Shown here one piece after another: positions 27,276 to 36,997 of a stretch of 48,634 nucleotides of DNA. Below the pieces are notes generated by a model, which was given only the letters and a program-made list of their open reading frames with translations, was not told the origin of the DNA and did not search any database. The translations under genes were made by a program, and so were the position numbers. The stretch spans positions 1-48,634 of the forward strand of contig LYSV01000084.1 of assembly GCA_001657315.1 (NCBI GenBank). Reading direction: 5' to 3'. Every line of letters starts with the position of its first letter. Positions within the stretch are counted from its first letter, which is position 1. The DNA comes from Flammeovirgaceae bacterium BBD 1991-12 (GTDB taxonomy: Bacteria; Bacteroidota; Bacteroidia; Cytophagales; Cyclobacteriaceae).

Positions 27276-30200
27276 ATGAAAAGACTTTTACAAATTATGA
27301 ATATTTCTGTTGCAATACAACGGTGGACGTTCGCCTCGGTATTGATTCTGGGAAGTGCTCAATTGCAAGCTCAAAAAATTACAGTATCTGGTGTAGTGAA
27401 GGATCAGGAAACCAATGAAGAAATGACCGGAGTAACTGTTCTTGAAGAAGGTACCAGCAATGGTGCAATAACGGATGTCAACGGGGCTTATACACTTACA
27501 GTCTCATCTGAGGACGCCGTGTTGGTATTTAGTTTCTTAGGATTTACTACTGTAAGAGAAACGATCGCTGGACGATCGGTCATAGATGTGAGTATGGAAA
27601 TTAATGTTGAGACATTGGGAGAAGTAATAGTAATTGGATATGGTACCCAAAGAAAGAAGGAATTGACCGGAGCGGTAAGCAGTCTTCAGGCCGAAGATAT
27701 CACCCAGTTCGCGACTTCAGACATTGGTGCATCTCTTCAGGGTCAGGTAGCAGGAGTTAATGTTCAGGCAAGCTCTGGTGAACCAGGTGCGAATGCTAAC
27801 ATTCAAATTCGGGGAATCACTTCTATTTCTGGTACTAATGATCCATTGTTCGTAATCGACGGAATACCACAACCTCCGGGAGTAGTTCCAAATCTGAGTA
27901 ATAACGAAATTGAATCAATGGTTATTTTGAAAGATGCAGCTTCAGCCTCTATCTACGGTACCCGAGGCGCAGCTGGCGTAATATTGGTAACAACAAAACA
28001 AGGCAAGGAAGGTGAATTCAAAGTCACTGCGGAAGGGTTTTACGGTGTTCAAAGTATTACATCAGGTATTCCGTTGCTGGATACTAAAGACTGGGCATAT
28101 GTTGACTTTAAAAGAAAGCAAACCCTGGGTCAATTTGAGGACGGTAGACAAGGTACAGATATTTTCAACGCAATTCAGGAAAACCCCAGGGGAGCCAGCA
28201 ATAACACAAATATTGTGAACCAAATCGAAAATGATCTTGCAGCAATTCAAAATTATAGCGTAACACTTTCCGGGGGACTAAACGGGCTTAGAAATACCCT
28301 GGTAATTGATTATTTTAATCAGGAGGGCTCAATTATCAATTCCAGTTATGAAAGATTAAACGCAAGATTGAATAATGCTTTCACGAAAGGCAAACTCACA
28401 GTTAATACAAGCATCAGTTTGCGTTTGGATGAGCGATTCAGAAATACGACACTTTCAACTGCTTATCGCTACCGGCCCTACCAGGACCCATTTGACCCCA
28501 CGAATACGAGTGCTTTAATTCCGGGTGCACCTGCCGATGCTCAGAATGCGATCAACATTCTTCAGGATGTTCAAACAACCAGGAGAAATGACAGAGGAAT
28601 ATTTGATGCAAGTGTTAATGTGAACTTTGACATAACAGATGAAGTGAGTGTTTTTGTGCGAGGCGGGGGACGTTTGGAGAACTCACTGGATAAATTTATT
28701 AAACCTAATCTGTTTATCACGGATGCTGAAGGTGACCCGGTACCGGTAAATCCGTTCAACCGATCCCAGATAAGGCACATTGATGATAGGAGATCAAGTC
28801 AGGTATTGGAGGCAGGAGCCAGGTTCGAAAAGACTTTTGCCAATGATCATGACTTTAAATTTCTATTAGCAGCGTCTGCAGAGCGTTTCACAAGGACAAC
28901 ATTTCGAGCTGAAGGTCTTGATAACCCGTCCAATACTATTACTGTCATCGACCAAATAGATCCTGAGACTGCAATAGCTGAATCGGCGAATTTGGATGAT
29001 GTGAGTAAGCTAACAGGTCTTATCGGCAGGGTGCAGTACAATTATAGATCAAGGTATATATTCAGTGCCAGTGCCCGACGGGACGGCTCTTCCAAGTTCC
29101 CTCCTGAAAATCACTTCTCAGTGTTTCCATCAGCCTCTATTGGGTGGAATGTAGCCAATGAAGCTTTCTGGGGAGGTGTAATATCAAATATACTTAGTGA
29201 CTTCAAATTGAGAGGTAGCTTAGGTACAGTTGGTAATCAAAGCATAGCCAGTTATCAGTTTGATCCAACAGTTACAAGAAATCAGGATTATGTGCTTGGA
29301 GCTGAAGGAGCAAGTAGTTTGGGACAAGGAACTATTCAAACAACATTTTTCAATAGAGATTTAGTTTGGGAAACAGCCAGAGAGATTAATGTAGGTTTAG
29401 ACCTGGCAGCTTTGGATAATAGATTAACCTTCACTGCCGACTACTTCACCAGAGATAAAACAGATCTGCTATTCAGACGCAGGTTGCCCGCATCTACGGG
29501 TGTTGATGAAAACATTACTAATGGAGATGCTATTGTACTGAATATTGGGAATATGGTCAATGAAGGAGTGGAACTAAACTTAGGGTTTACCAATAATACG
29601 AATCTTTTCAAATGGAGTGCTAACGCCACATTTACAAAAATCACAAGTAAGGTAACAAAGACAGCAACCGATGGAATTGGTAATGCTTTCCCGGATTCTC
29701 AAGGTATTTTTGGATTTAACGGTAATGAAGACAGGGTTACATTCTTAAGAGAAGGCTTTGAGGCCGGGGCATTTTTCTTACATGAAACAAGAGGTACTAT
29801 AAAAACGGATGAGGAGCTGGCATTCGTTCAAACATACCTTCCGGATGCTCAAAAAGGTGATTTGTTTTATATCGATCAAAATGGGGATAACGAAATTGAT
29901 GATCGAGACAGGGTTTATGCAGGTAGCGGCCTTCCGGAATTCGAAATGGGACTCAATCTAACTGCATCATACAAGAATTTTGATTTAAATATGCAGTGGT
30001 ATGGCTCATTTGGGAATGAGGTATACAATGGTGCCAAGTTGTATGCATATGTAAGTGGTACGCACAGAGACTTGTTGTATAGTTGGTCAGAGGCCAATAA
30101 TCAATCTGATATTCCAGTCATTCAAACTGGTCAGACCGCTGATCTGAATTCCAGGGCATGGGCAGATGTCTGGGTAGAAGACGGCACATTCATACGTTTG

Positions 30201-30422
30201 AGAAATATCAATATTGGATATAGTCTTCCTGACAGAATTATTGGTGACGTAGGTTTTACTAAGGCAAGATTCTATGTAGCCGCGGACAATGCAATTACGA
30301 TAACAGATTATACGGGATTTGATCCTGAAGTGGGTAGTAACGGTCTTTCCAGAAGAGGGCTTGATACAGGTAACTACCCGATCGCGGCTCAATATAGAGT
30401 AGGATTTCAATTAGGTTTTTAA
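27276..30422 (+). CDS. susC: SusC/RagA family TonB-dependent outer-membrane transporter
   Basis: This 1048-residue outer-membrane barrel imports oligosaccharides using TonB energy, with SusD as its lid. It has a signal peptide to about residue 33 (LQAQ), a carboxypeptidase-regulatory-like domain (about 35-115; VSGVVKDQETNEEMTGVTV), then the plug with the TonB-linked pattern GEVIVIGYGTQRKKELTGAV and QIRGITSISGTNDPLFVIDG. The remaining ~800 residues are barrel strands and loops, with conserved SusC segments (SARRDGSSKFPPENHF, SIGWNVANEAFW) and a final strand ending YRVGFQLGF. The length is normal. SusD follows after 66 bases. Symbol given as family name only; the transported glycan is unknown. 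Confidence 0.96.
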   Translation: MKRLLQIMNISVAIQRWTFASVLILGSAQLQAQKITVSGVVKDQETNEEMTGVTVLEEGTSNGAITDVNGAYTLTVSSEDAVLVFSFLGFTTVRETIAGRSVIDVSMEINVETLGEVIVIGYGTQRKKELTGAVSSLQAEDITQFATSDIGASLQGQVAGVNVQASSGEPGANANIQIRGITSISGTNDPLFVIDGIPQPPGVVPNLSNNEIESMVILKDAASASIYGTRGAAGVILVTTKQGKEGEFKVTAEGFYGVQSITSGIPLLDTKDWAYVDFKRKQTLGQFEDGRQGTDIFNAIQENPRGASNNTNIVNQIENDLAAIQNYSVTLSGGLNGLRNTLVIDYFNQEGSIINSSYERLNARLNNAFTKGKLTVNTSISLRLDERFRNTTLSTAYRYRPYQDPFDPTNTSALIPGAPADAQNAINILQDVQTTRRNDRGIFDASVNVNFDITDEVSVFVRGGGRLENSLDKFIKPNLFITDAEGDPVPVNPFNRSQIRHIDDRRSSQVLEAGARFEKTFANDHDFKFLLAASAERFTRTTFRAEGLDNPSNTITVIDQIDPETAIAESANLDDVSKLTGLIGRVQYNYRSRYIFSASARRDGSSKFPPENHFSVFPSASIGWNVANEAFWGGVISNILSDFKLRGSLGTVGNQSIASYQFDPTVTRNQDYVLGAEGASSLGQGTIQTTFFNRDLVWETAREINVGLDLAALDNRLTFTADYFTRDKTDLLFRRRLPASTGVDENITNGDAIVLNIGNMVNEGVELNLGFTNNTNLFKWSANATFTKITSKVTKTATDGIGNAFPDSQGIFGFNGNEDRVTFLREGFEAGAFFLHETRGTIKTDEELAFVQTYLPDAQKGDLFYIDQNGDNEIDDRDRVYAGSGLPEFEMGLNLTASYKNFDLNMQWYGSFGNEVYNGAKLYAYVSGTHRDLLYSWSEANNQSDIPVIQTGQTADLNSRAWADVWVEDGTFIRLRNINIGYSLPDRIIGDVGFTKARFYVAADNAITITDYTGFDPEVGSNGLSRRGLDTGNYPIAAQYRVGFQLGF

Positions 30423-30458
30423 ATAGTTCAGGAATTAAGCTGTCACGTTGGTTCAAGC

Positions 30459-30473
30459 CAGGTGAAGCACCTG
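30459..30473 (+). other. Short hairpin between susC and susD
   Basis: CAGGTG and CACCTG form a 6-bp stem around AAG in the susC-susD gap, followed by an A run rather than a T run, so it is not a plus-strand terminator. It could affect mRNA processing or relative expression, or be chance. Confidence 0.3.
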
Positions 30474-30488
30474 AAAAAAATAAGAAAA

Positions 30489-32354
30489 ATGAAAAAAAAT
30501 ATAAAAATAGCGTGTCTGGTCATGGCAATAATCTCATTCTATGGCTGCGCGGATGACTTCCTGACAGAAGCAAACCCTAATCAATTGACGTTAAGTCAAT
30601 TCTTTCAAAATCTTGACGATGTGGAGTCAGGAGTCTACTCAATATATAATCAATTAAGACATCCTGAACTTGTGAACCTTCGAATAGATCCTGCCAGGGG
30701 TGATGTTGGTATTCCTATTCCTCCTAAAAGAGAAGTTGCTCCAAGCGGGATCTACTACCAAAGAACTTATAATTCAGGAGATAGCGATGTTAAAGGGAAG
30801 TGGGGTGCCATGTATAGAGGTATATTCAGAGCCAATCAAGTACTGGAGGCTTTAGATAACTTAACCCCTGATACGCTCAACAATGAAGCGAATGCGGAGA
30901 GATGGAGGACTTTGAAAGGTGAAGCTTTGTTTTTGAGAGGACTTTTTCATTATTGGGCTTACCTGACCTATAATGAAGGAAGTGTAGTGATTTTTGATTT
31001 CCCTCCCATATCAGACGCTGATTTCAATCAACCACTTAGATCGCCAGATGAGGTGAGAAATTTTTTCAGAAATGATTTTAAAGAAGCAATCCGGTTGCTA
31101 CCAGTTGCACCATTTAGAAATGGTAGGGTATCCTCTGATGTTGCTGCCACCTATTTAGGCCAGAGTTATTTATTTGAAGCTGCTTACACTGATGCGAGAG
31201 GTAACATTGGCGACGTGAATTACGACTCAGCGATGACTCAATTTGAGCAGGTAATTAACGGTGGAAGATACAGGCTGGTGCAATACCAACCAGGTGGTTC
31301 CTTATGCACAACCCTGGATGAACACAATGAAGAGTCCATACTGGAAATAAATTATGACAATTCTTTCAAACAAGGAGAATCTTCAGTTAATAATAACACT
31401 TCGACCTGGGCAGCATTGTTTTCTACAGGAGGATATGGTGCATTTACGACCGCTGTTCCTGCTAACTGGTTGATAACTGAATTCAAAAACGACCCTATCG
31501 ATCCCAATGATCCCAGGAACTACGTAGTGGATCAGCTTAGTGGACTTACGCGATTGAGAGGAAATGATGGTTTCTCCAGAGACAATGTTAGTGCAGATCA
31601 CATAGCAGTTGTAAATCTTCGATTATCACATTCTATTGTTATTCCAGAGGATGAAGATACACCCTATTATCAAGATAAATTTGCCGCTCGGGCTTTGGGT
31701 TTTAGTCGGTCTGGTACGTTCAGGAAGTTTAACAACTGGGATATTACGGACAATGAGCTAAATCAATCTACCGGAGTTCAATGGTCTGGTGTAAATCATA
31801 GACTAATGAGATTAGCTGATGTATATCTTATGTATGCAGAGTGTCTCATAAAAGGCGGATCCGATGACTTTGGTGTGGAAGATGCGTTAGTCTACATAAA
31901 TAGAATCAGACAAAGGTCAGCACTTCAACTTATGGGTCCCGTAGGCGAATTTGCCGGAGCAACCTATGATGGTGTAGCTTATTCAGCAGATGATTTAATG
32001 GAGCATCTCATAAAGGTTGAACGTCCGATGGAGCTATGTTTAGAGGGCTACCTGCAACGACAAATCGATCTTAGGAGATGGGGGATCATCAAATCTCGAT
32101 TTGAAGAGTTGTCGCAGATAGAATATTATGGAAACACACCGAATTATAATTACTATGATGCTGACCCGGAAGATAATGAACCTGGCTATTTTATCTCAAA
32201 TAATACCATTATTCAGGTAGGGGCACATCCAACAGACCCCAATCTCACACAGACAGAGTATAGTGTTCCTGCCAGGAATCACATAGAATCTATACACAAT
32301 TATTACCCAATTCCTGTTTCCGAATCAGGTCTTAATTCAAATCTCGGTAACTAA
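30489..32354 (+). CDS. susD: SusD/RagB family surface glycan-binding lipoprotein
   Basis: This is a 621-residue outer-membrane lipoprotein that binds glycan and caps the SusC transporter. The ATG at 30489 gives a good lipoprotein leader with lipobox FYGC and acidic residues after it (ADDF); the GTG at 30462 would only add a basic extension. SusD features are the opening DFLTEANPNQLTLSQFFQN, then WGAMYRGIFRANQVLEAL and RTLKGEALFLRGLFHYWAY (TPR-like helices). Near the C-terminus are VYLMYAECLIKGG, ALVYINRIRQRSAL and ERPMELCLEGYLQRQIDLRRW. It is co-transcribed with susC. Symbol given as family name; ligand unknown. Confidence 0.96.
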   Translation: MKKNIKIACLVMAIISFYGCADDFLTEANPNQLTLSQFFQNLDDVESGVYSIYNQLRHPELVNLRIDPARGDVGIPIPPKREVAPSGIYYQRTYNSGDSDVKGKWGAMYRGIFRANQVLEALDNLTPDTLNNEANAERWRTLKGEALFLRGLFHYWAYLTYNEGSVVIFDFPPISDADFNQPLRSPDEVRNFFRNDFKEAIRLLPVAPFRNGRVSSDVAATYLGQSYLFEAAYTDARGNIGDVNYDSAMTQFEQVINGGRYRLVQYQPGGSLCTTLDEHNEESILEINYDNSFKQGESSVNNNTSTWAALFSTGGYGAFTTAVPANWLITEFKNDPIDPNDPRNYVVDQLSGLTRLRGNDGFSRDNVSADHIAVVNLRLSHSIVIPEDEDTPYYQDKFAARALGFSRSGTFRKFNNWDITDNELNQSTGVQWSGVNHRLMRLADVYLMYAECLIKGGSDDFGVEDALVYINRIRQRSALQLMGPVGEFAGATYDGVAYSADDLMEHLIKVERPMELCLEGYLQRQIDLRRWGIIKSRFEELSQIEYYGNTPNYNYYDADPEDNEPGYFISNNTIIQVGAHPTDPNLTQTEYSVPARNHIESIHNYYPIPVSESGLNSNLGN

Positions 32355-32383
32355 TAAGTTTATGACCTTTAAATTTTAAATAC

Positions 32384-34021
32384 ATGAAAAGGATAATTCA
32401 TATATCCCTGGTTTTGCTGGTATTAATCACAGTGATAAGCTGTGAAGAAGAAGAAGAATTATTCGATGATTTTGTTGACATGGAGGTATACGTACCTAAC
32501 TGGGCAGCTGAACGCGAAATGGCAGGAAGGGTTAATATTAACGATTGGTTGATGTTCATGGATCTTTCACAGGGAACCACATCTCATGAATGGATTACGG
32601 CAGATTCAACTGGAATCAGGTTTCTTCAGCAAGAACTCCCTCCAAGAAACGATAACACGGATCCGCATTACCTTGATTTCATAGATGAAACCAAGGGGAC
32701 TTCAACGACTGATTTTCTAGCCCCGGTTATTTTCACAAAACCAGGCCTTCAAGGTCTGAGACTGTTTAATACGTTCGAAGATTCTACTGGATTTGCATTA
32801 CTCGGAAGTGTAAAGGCCGCTGAATTTGATCCGGAAATAAACCTATGGGTTGTCGATACTACCTTTTTTGTTGATGTTTATGATTCTATAAGACCAGCAT
32901 TCAGGGTAAAAGATGTTGCAGGCTTCGATATTCCTTTAAATACCGTGGATACTGCAACTGTAACTGTTCTGGTTGGGGAGAGTTTAACTTTTATTGATGA
33001 ATCAACCGTAGGTCGACCCAACAATAGAATATGGACGATACCAGGAGCTAGTCTATCAGACAGTGAAAGGCAAGCACAAACCGCAACCGCTACCTTTAAT
33101 ACCTTAACGGAGGAGGGGGAATTTTTTATACCCCGTGTTTTAGTTAGAAGAGTTGCTGCTAATCTGCCAGGTAATTCCAGATCTCAGGTCATCCCTCTGA
33201 AAATCAGGGTATTACCACCTGAGCAAAATGTTGAATTTCTAAACCTGTCTATCAACGATGATGGAAATATAATCATAGAGTTTAATCAGGGAATATTTTT
33301 ACCAAACACTTCCGATTTAAATGTTCAATACGGTGGTGTGGATATAAATGTATCATCGGTTGGTTATGCTGGAAATACATCTGTAATAGCACTCCAAATG
33401 GAAACCGCGCCATTATTTGGTGTTGAGGTTACCTTGGATATTGCTGCTTCAGTTTTAATTTCTCAGTTTTCAACCGTTGATGAACCTAAGCTGAATGACG
33501 ATGCTATTTCTGCTTCATTGATTAGTGAGTTTGGAGCTTCATTGAGAGAAGATTTTGAATCTGATGTGCTTACCATAGCGGGAACCTCCCCAACAACTGA
33601 TGAGTGGGCAATCGAAGGAAGTGTTTCTTTCACAAGAGATTCAGATGGCTTTGAAGGTTCTGCTTATAGTTTTGTTGGTACAAATCCTGGCGAAGCTCCC
33701 AATGCTCAATATGTAAGAACGCCACGTCTCTCATTTGAAGAGGGTAAGACCTATGTTTTCCAATGTCAGGTAAAGGCTTCAAACGTAGATAATGAGGGTT
33801 CAGGATTAAGATTCTTCTTATTCAGCAGCACCGGAACTGTTGCTGGTATAAACCATGTATTAACTGCAGACTATGAAGAATTTAGCGGAGAATGGACTGC
33901 TCCTGCAGATGATCAAGGCTATTTCTTTAGAATTGGAGCCGAAGATTTCAATAACTCCAAAGGAGAACGGCCTATTATGTTCAAGATAGATAATATCGTG
34001 GTTTTTGAAAAAGCAGGATAG
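32384..34021 (+). CDS. SusE/F-position surface lipoprotein with PKD-like and CBM-like domains
   Basis: This is a 545-residue lipoprotein: the lipobox is TVISC and the following EEEEE is a strong surface-export signal. Two PKD-like domains appear at about residues 45-190 (NINDWLMFMDLSQGTTSHEW) and 195-285 (GESLTFIDESTVGRPNNRIW, then TIPG). A bacterial Ig-like domain covers about 285-370. Residues 385-545 form a CBM4/9-like beta-sandwich (EDFESDVLTIAG, EGSAYSFVG, TYVFQCQVKASN, PIMFKIDNIVVFEKAG). Placement directly after susD with a 29-base gap, and the lack of a catalytic domain, mark it as a surface glycan-binding protein. It is the last gene before a strong terminator. Confidence 0.85.
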   Translation: MKRIIHISLVLLVLITVISCEEEEELFDDFVDMEVYVPNWAAEREMAGRVNINDWLMFMDLSQGTTSHEWITADSTGIRFLQQELPPRNDNTDPHYLDFIDETKGTSTTDFLAPVIFTKPGLQGLRLFNTFEDSTGFALLGSVKAAEFDPEINLWVVDTTFFVDVYDSIRPAFRVKDVAGFDIPLNTVDTATVTVLVGESLTFIDESTVGRPNNRIWTIPGASLSDSERQAQTATATFNTLTEEGEFFIPRVLVRRVAANLPGNSRSQVIPLKIRVLPPEQNVEFLNLSINDDGNIIIEFNQGIFLPNTSDLNVQYGGVDINVSSVGYAGNTSVIALQMETAPLFGVEVTLDIAASVLISQFSTVDEPKLNDDAISASLISEFGASLREDFESDVLTIAGTSPTTDEWAIEGSVSFTRDSDGFEGSAYSFVGTNPGEAPNAQYVRTPRLSFEEGKTYVFQCQVKASNVDNEGSGLRFFLFSSTGTVAGINHVLTADYEEFSGEWTAPADDQGYFFRIGAEDFNNSKGERPIMFKIDNIVVFEKAG

Positions 34022-34050
34022 GATACAAAGTAATTTCTTTCAGAGTCAGT

Positions 34051-34080
34051 GAAGGAGTCTGATCAAGACTCCTTCTTCTT
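34051..34080 (+). terminator. Rho-independent terminator after the susCD unit
   Basis: GAAGGAGTCT (34051-34060) and AGACTCCTTC (34066-34075) form a perfect 10-bp stem with a GATCA loop, followed by a T-rich TTCTT tail. It separates susC-susD-lipoprotein from the downstream enzyme genes, which likely have their own promoter or depend on read-through. Confidence 0.85.
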
Positions 34081-34104
34081 CCATCTCCTTATAGATAATT
34101 GAAA

Positions 34105-35211
34105 ATGCTCAGGTTTTGCCAAACTACGATTGGTATATTGATATGTTCTGTGGTCTTTGTTTTATCGTGCAAAACCGATGAGCAAGTTGCTATACAAGAA
34201 ATGGAATGGGGTAATGTTGCTAATGAGTCCATTTTTTCAGGTGGAGATGAATTCAGTCATTGGGGAGGTTCCCTTGTGAAAGGTGATGATGGGCTGTATC
34301 ATATGTATTACTCACGATGGAAAAAGGACTTAGGATGGGCCTGGGTGACTCACTCGGAAATTGCGCACGCTACTTCGAAGACACCATTTGGTCCCTTTGA
34401 ATTTAAGAGCCTCGCTTTACCGGCAAGAGGTGCAGAGTTTTGGGATGGTCTGTGCACACATAATCCTACTGTACACAAATTCGATGATAAATACTACCTC
34501 TATTACATGGGTAATACAGGTGATGGTATTAATACATGCAAGCCGGGTGACCTAAAAATTAACTGGACGCATAGAAACAATCAACGAATAGGAGTTGCCG
34601 TGGCAGATGATCCTGGCGGGCCATGGCAAAGAATGGATGTACCTCTGATAGATGTAAGTCAGGACAGCACATCGCTGGATGCCTTAATGGTCAGCAATCC
34701 TTCCGTTACAAAACGCCCTGATGGTGGATATCTTATGGTCTATAAGGCTGTTGGCAAAAAGAGGCCAGGTATTCACGGTGGCCCTGTCGTACACTGTGTT
34801 GCTACATCAGACAGTCCTGTTGGCCCATTTAAGAAATACAACTTCCCGGTATTCACCGCAGAAGGGTATGATTTCCCAGCGGAAGATCCGTCCATTTGGT
34901 ACCAGGACGGGAAGTATAGAGCCATTGTAAAAGATATGCATGGTGCTTTTACCGATGCAGGGCGGGCACTGGTATATTTTGAATCCATAGATGGTTTTGA
35001 TTGGAAGCTTGCGGATAACCCGGTAGCATCTAAACTTCAAATAAAGAAAGAGAATGGAGAAATGGTTAAGGTAGATCACCTGGAGAGACCACAAATTTAT
35101 ATAGAAGACGGTAAGCCTGTAGCGGTATTATGTGCAGCAGATACGATCGATTCAAATGGTGTTTTGCATTCCTGGAACGTTCAGATCCCTTTGTCAAATA
35201 CTTCTGAATAG
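34105..35211 (+). CDS. GH43/GH32/GH117-like five-bladed propeller lipoprotein (copy 2)
   Basis: This is a 368-residue lipoprotein with lipobox FVLSC followed by KTDEQ. The ATG at 34105 is preferred over the TTG two codons upstream. It shares almost every blade with copy 3 at 43789-44904 (SRWKKDLGWAWVTHSEIAHA, RGAEFWDGLCTHNPTVHKFD, WTHRNNQRIGVAVADDP, KDMHGAFTDAG, LERPQIYIEDGKP) and less with copy 1. The fold is that of GH43, GH32, GH117 and GH130 enzymes. Acidic residues in FPAEDPSIW and the LERPQ strand are the likeliest active-site positions by comparison. No characterised member is known to me. It starts just after the susCD terminator. Confidence 0.82.
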   Translation: MLRFCQTTIGILICSVVFVLSCKTDEQVAIQEMEWGNVANESIFSGGDEFSHWGGSLVKGDDGLYHMYYSRWKKDLGWAWVTHSEIAHATSKTPFGPFEFKSLALPARGAEFWDGLCTHNPTVHKFDDKYYLYYMGNTGDGINTCKPGDLKINWTHRNNQRIGVAVADDPGGPWQRMDVPLIDVSQDSTSLDALMVSNPSVTKRPDGGYLMVYKAVGKKRPGIHGGPVVHCVATSDSPVGPFKKYNFPVFTAEGYDFPAEDPSIWYQDGKYRAIVKDMHGAFTDAGRALVYFESIDGFDWKLADNPVASKLQIKKENGEMVKVDHLERPQIYIEDGKPVAVLCAADTIDSNGVLHSWNVQIPLSNTSE

Positions 35212-35337
35212 TCATTATTCACATGAATTCAATGGGTAAGTTCAGCCTGGTTGAATTTTTTGGATTTGCAACATTTTAGAGACCTATGGCTGCTGTTACG
35301 AAAATCGAAAAGCTAATTAAACGATTGTCCTGATCTA

Positions 35338-36981
35338 ATGAGTAGTACTGATATCATTGTAGTTTTAGTTTTTACAGTACTTGTTTTTATCTGTGGAATG
35401 AATTTTTCCAAATCAGGGAAAAACATGAAATCCTTCTTTGCTGCTGGTGGTGCACTTCCCTGGTGGATGAGTGGGCTTTCTTTATTTATGAGTTTTTTCT
35501 CTGCCGGAACCTTCGTGGTGTGGGGGTCGATTGCCTATAAAAGTGGGTGGGTAGCCATATCCATTCAATGGATGATGTGTATTGCCGGTTTCATCATTGG
35601 TTTTGTGATTGCTCCCAAATGGCAAAAGACAAGGGCTCTGACCGCAGCAGAATACATAACCAATAGGTTGGGTTTAAAAACCCAGAAGATCTACACCTAT
35701 TTATTTCTCTTCATCTCCATATTTACGACGGGTGCCTTCTTGTATCCGGTCGCCAGGATCGTGGAGGTTTCAACAGGGTTCCCAATTTATGCGAGCGTGG
35801 TGACCCTGGGTGTTTTGATTTTAATATACACTGCTGTGGGTGGTCTTTGGGCTGTAATAGTAACCGATGTTTTACAGTTCGTAGTACTAACAGCGGCCGT
35901 GTTGATCGTAGTACCGTTATCCTTCGATAGGATAGGGGGAGTTGATAACTTCATTTCCAATGCTCCGGAAAACTTTTTCAACCTTGTCAATGATGAATAT
36001 ACCCCCTTATTCCTGGTTGCATTTAGCCTTTATAATTTATTCTTCATTGCTGGAAACTGGGCCTATGTGCAGCGGTATACCAGCGTGAGTACACCAAAAG
36101 ATGCTAAAAAGGTAGGCTGGCTGTTTGGAGGACTTTATGTGATCAGTCCACTCATTTGGATGCTCCCCCCGATGATTTATCGCGTTTTGAATCCGGATTT
36201 AGAAGGACTTGCTGATGAAGGGGCCTACTTATTGATGTGTAAAGAGGTGTTGCCTGTAGGTATGCTCGGTCTTATGCTTGGTGGAATGATCTTCGCTACT
36301 TCAAGTTCTGTTAATACCACGCTAAACATCTCGGCAGGTGTGCTTTCCAATGACCTCTATAAAGCGATCAATCCCAATGCGGGCAATAAACAGTTGGTTA
36401 ATGTAGGGAGAATTGCAACGGTCGTACTTGGAGTACTAACCATCATTGTTGCACTGCTTGTGCCTTACTTCGGGGGTATCGTAGAGGTTGTTATGAGTGT
36501 GGCTGCTTTAACAGGAGGCGCGATGTTTTTGCCACCTATATGGTCATTGTTCTCCAGGAATCAAACCGGAAAGTCTGTTCTGTCAGCTACGATTATATCA
36601 TTAGCCGTAAATGCATTTTTTAAGTTTTTTGCCCCGACGTTACTTGATGTTACACTAGGCCGGGCCTCGGAAATGATGCTGGGTGTCGGAATGCCGGTGA
36701 TATTGCTGGCGATCAGTGAGCTTATTTTCTGGTATAAAAAAGCTGAGCCTGAGCAATACAATGCTTATCAAAAAATCTTAGAGGGGAAATCAAATGATGA
36801 CGAAGAGGAATCCAACGACAATCGAAAAGGTTCAAGGGTCATTGGAATTGGAGTACTTGCCACAGGAGTACTTATCCTGGTACTCTCTCTTCTTGCGGAG
36901 AATGGAGGGTCTTTGGTCGCTACGATGGGTACTATGGTTACGATTCTGGGTGGAGCAGTAGTTTATAAAAATAGAGGATAA
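35338..36981 (+). CDS. Sodium:solute symporter (SSS family)
   Basis: This is a 547-residue inner-membrane transporter of the SSS family (SGLT fold), with about 14 hydrophobic helices. Typical pieces are SFFAAGGALPWWMSGLSLF, SAGTFVVWGSIAYKSGW, TAVGGLWAVIVTDVLQF and FATSSSVNTTLNISAGVLSN. The sodium-site pattern on helix 8 (SSSVNTT) is present. A charged loop (KSNDDEEESNDNRKG) precedes the last two helices. SSS members import sugars, sugar acids or other small solutes with Na+. In this context it probably takes up a monosaccharide or its oxidised or dehydrated product released in the periplasm. The stop is 16 bases before the FAD oxidoreductase, so they are likely co-expressed. Confidence 0.93.
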   Translation: MSSTDIIVVLVFTVLVFICGMNFSKSGKNMKSFFAAGGALPWWMSGLSLFMSFFSAGTFVVWGSIAYKSGWVAISIQWMMCIAGFIIGFVIAPKWQKTRALTAAEYITNRLGLKTQKIYTYLFLFISIFTTGAFLYPVARIVEVSTGFPIYASVVTLGVLILIYTAVGGLWAVIVTDVLQFVVLTAAVLIVVPLSFDRIGGVDNFISNAPENFFNLVNDEYTPLFLVAFSLYNLFFIAGNWAYVQRYTSVSTPKDAKKVGWLFGGLYVISPLIWMLPPMIYRVLNPDLEGLADEGAYLLMCKEVLPVGMLGLMLGGMIFATSSSVNTTLNISAGVLSNDLYKAINPNAGNKQLVNVGRIATVVLGVLTIIVALLVPYFGGIVEVVMSVAALTGGAMFLPPIWSLFSRNQTGKSVLSATIISLAVNAFFKFFAPTLLDVTLGRASEMMLGVGMPVILLAISELIFWYKKAEPEQYNAYQKILEGKSNDDEEESNDNRKGSRVIGIGVLATGVLILVLSLLAENGGSLVATMGTMVTILGGAVVYKNRG

Positions 36982-36997
36982 ACAGACAAAACAGGAA

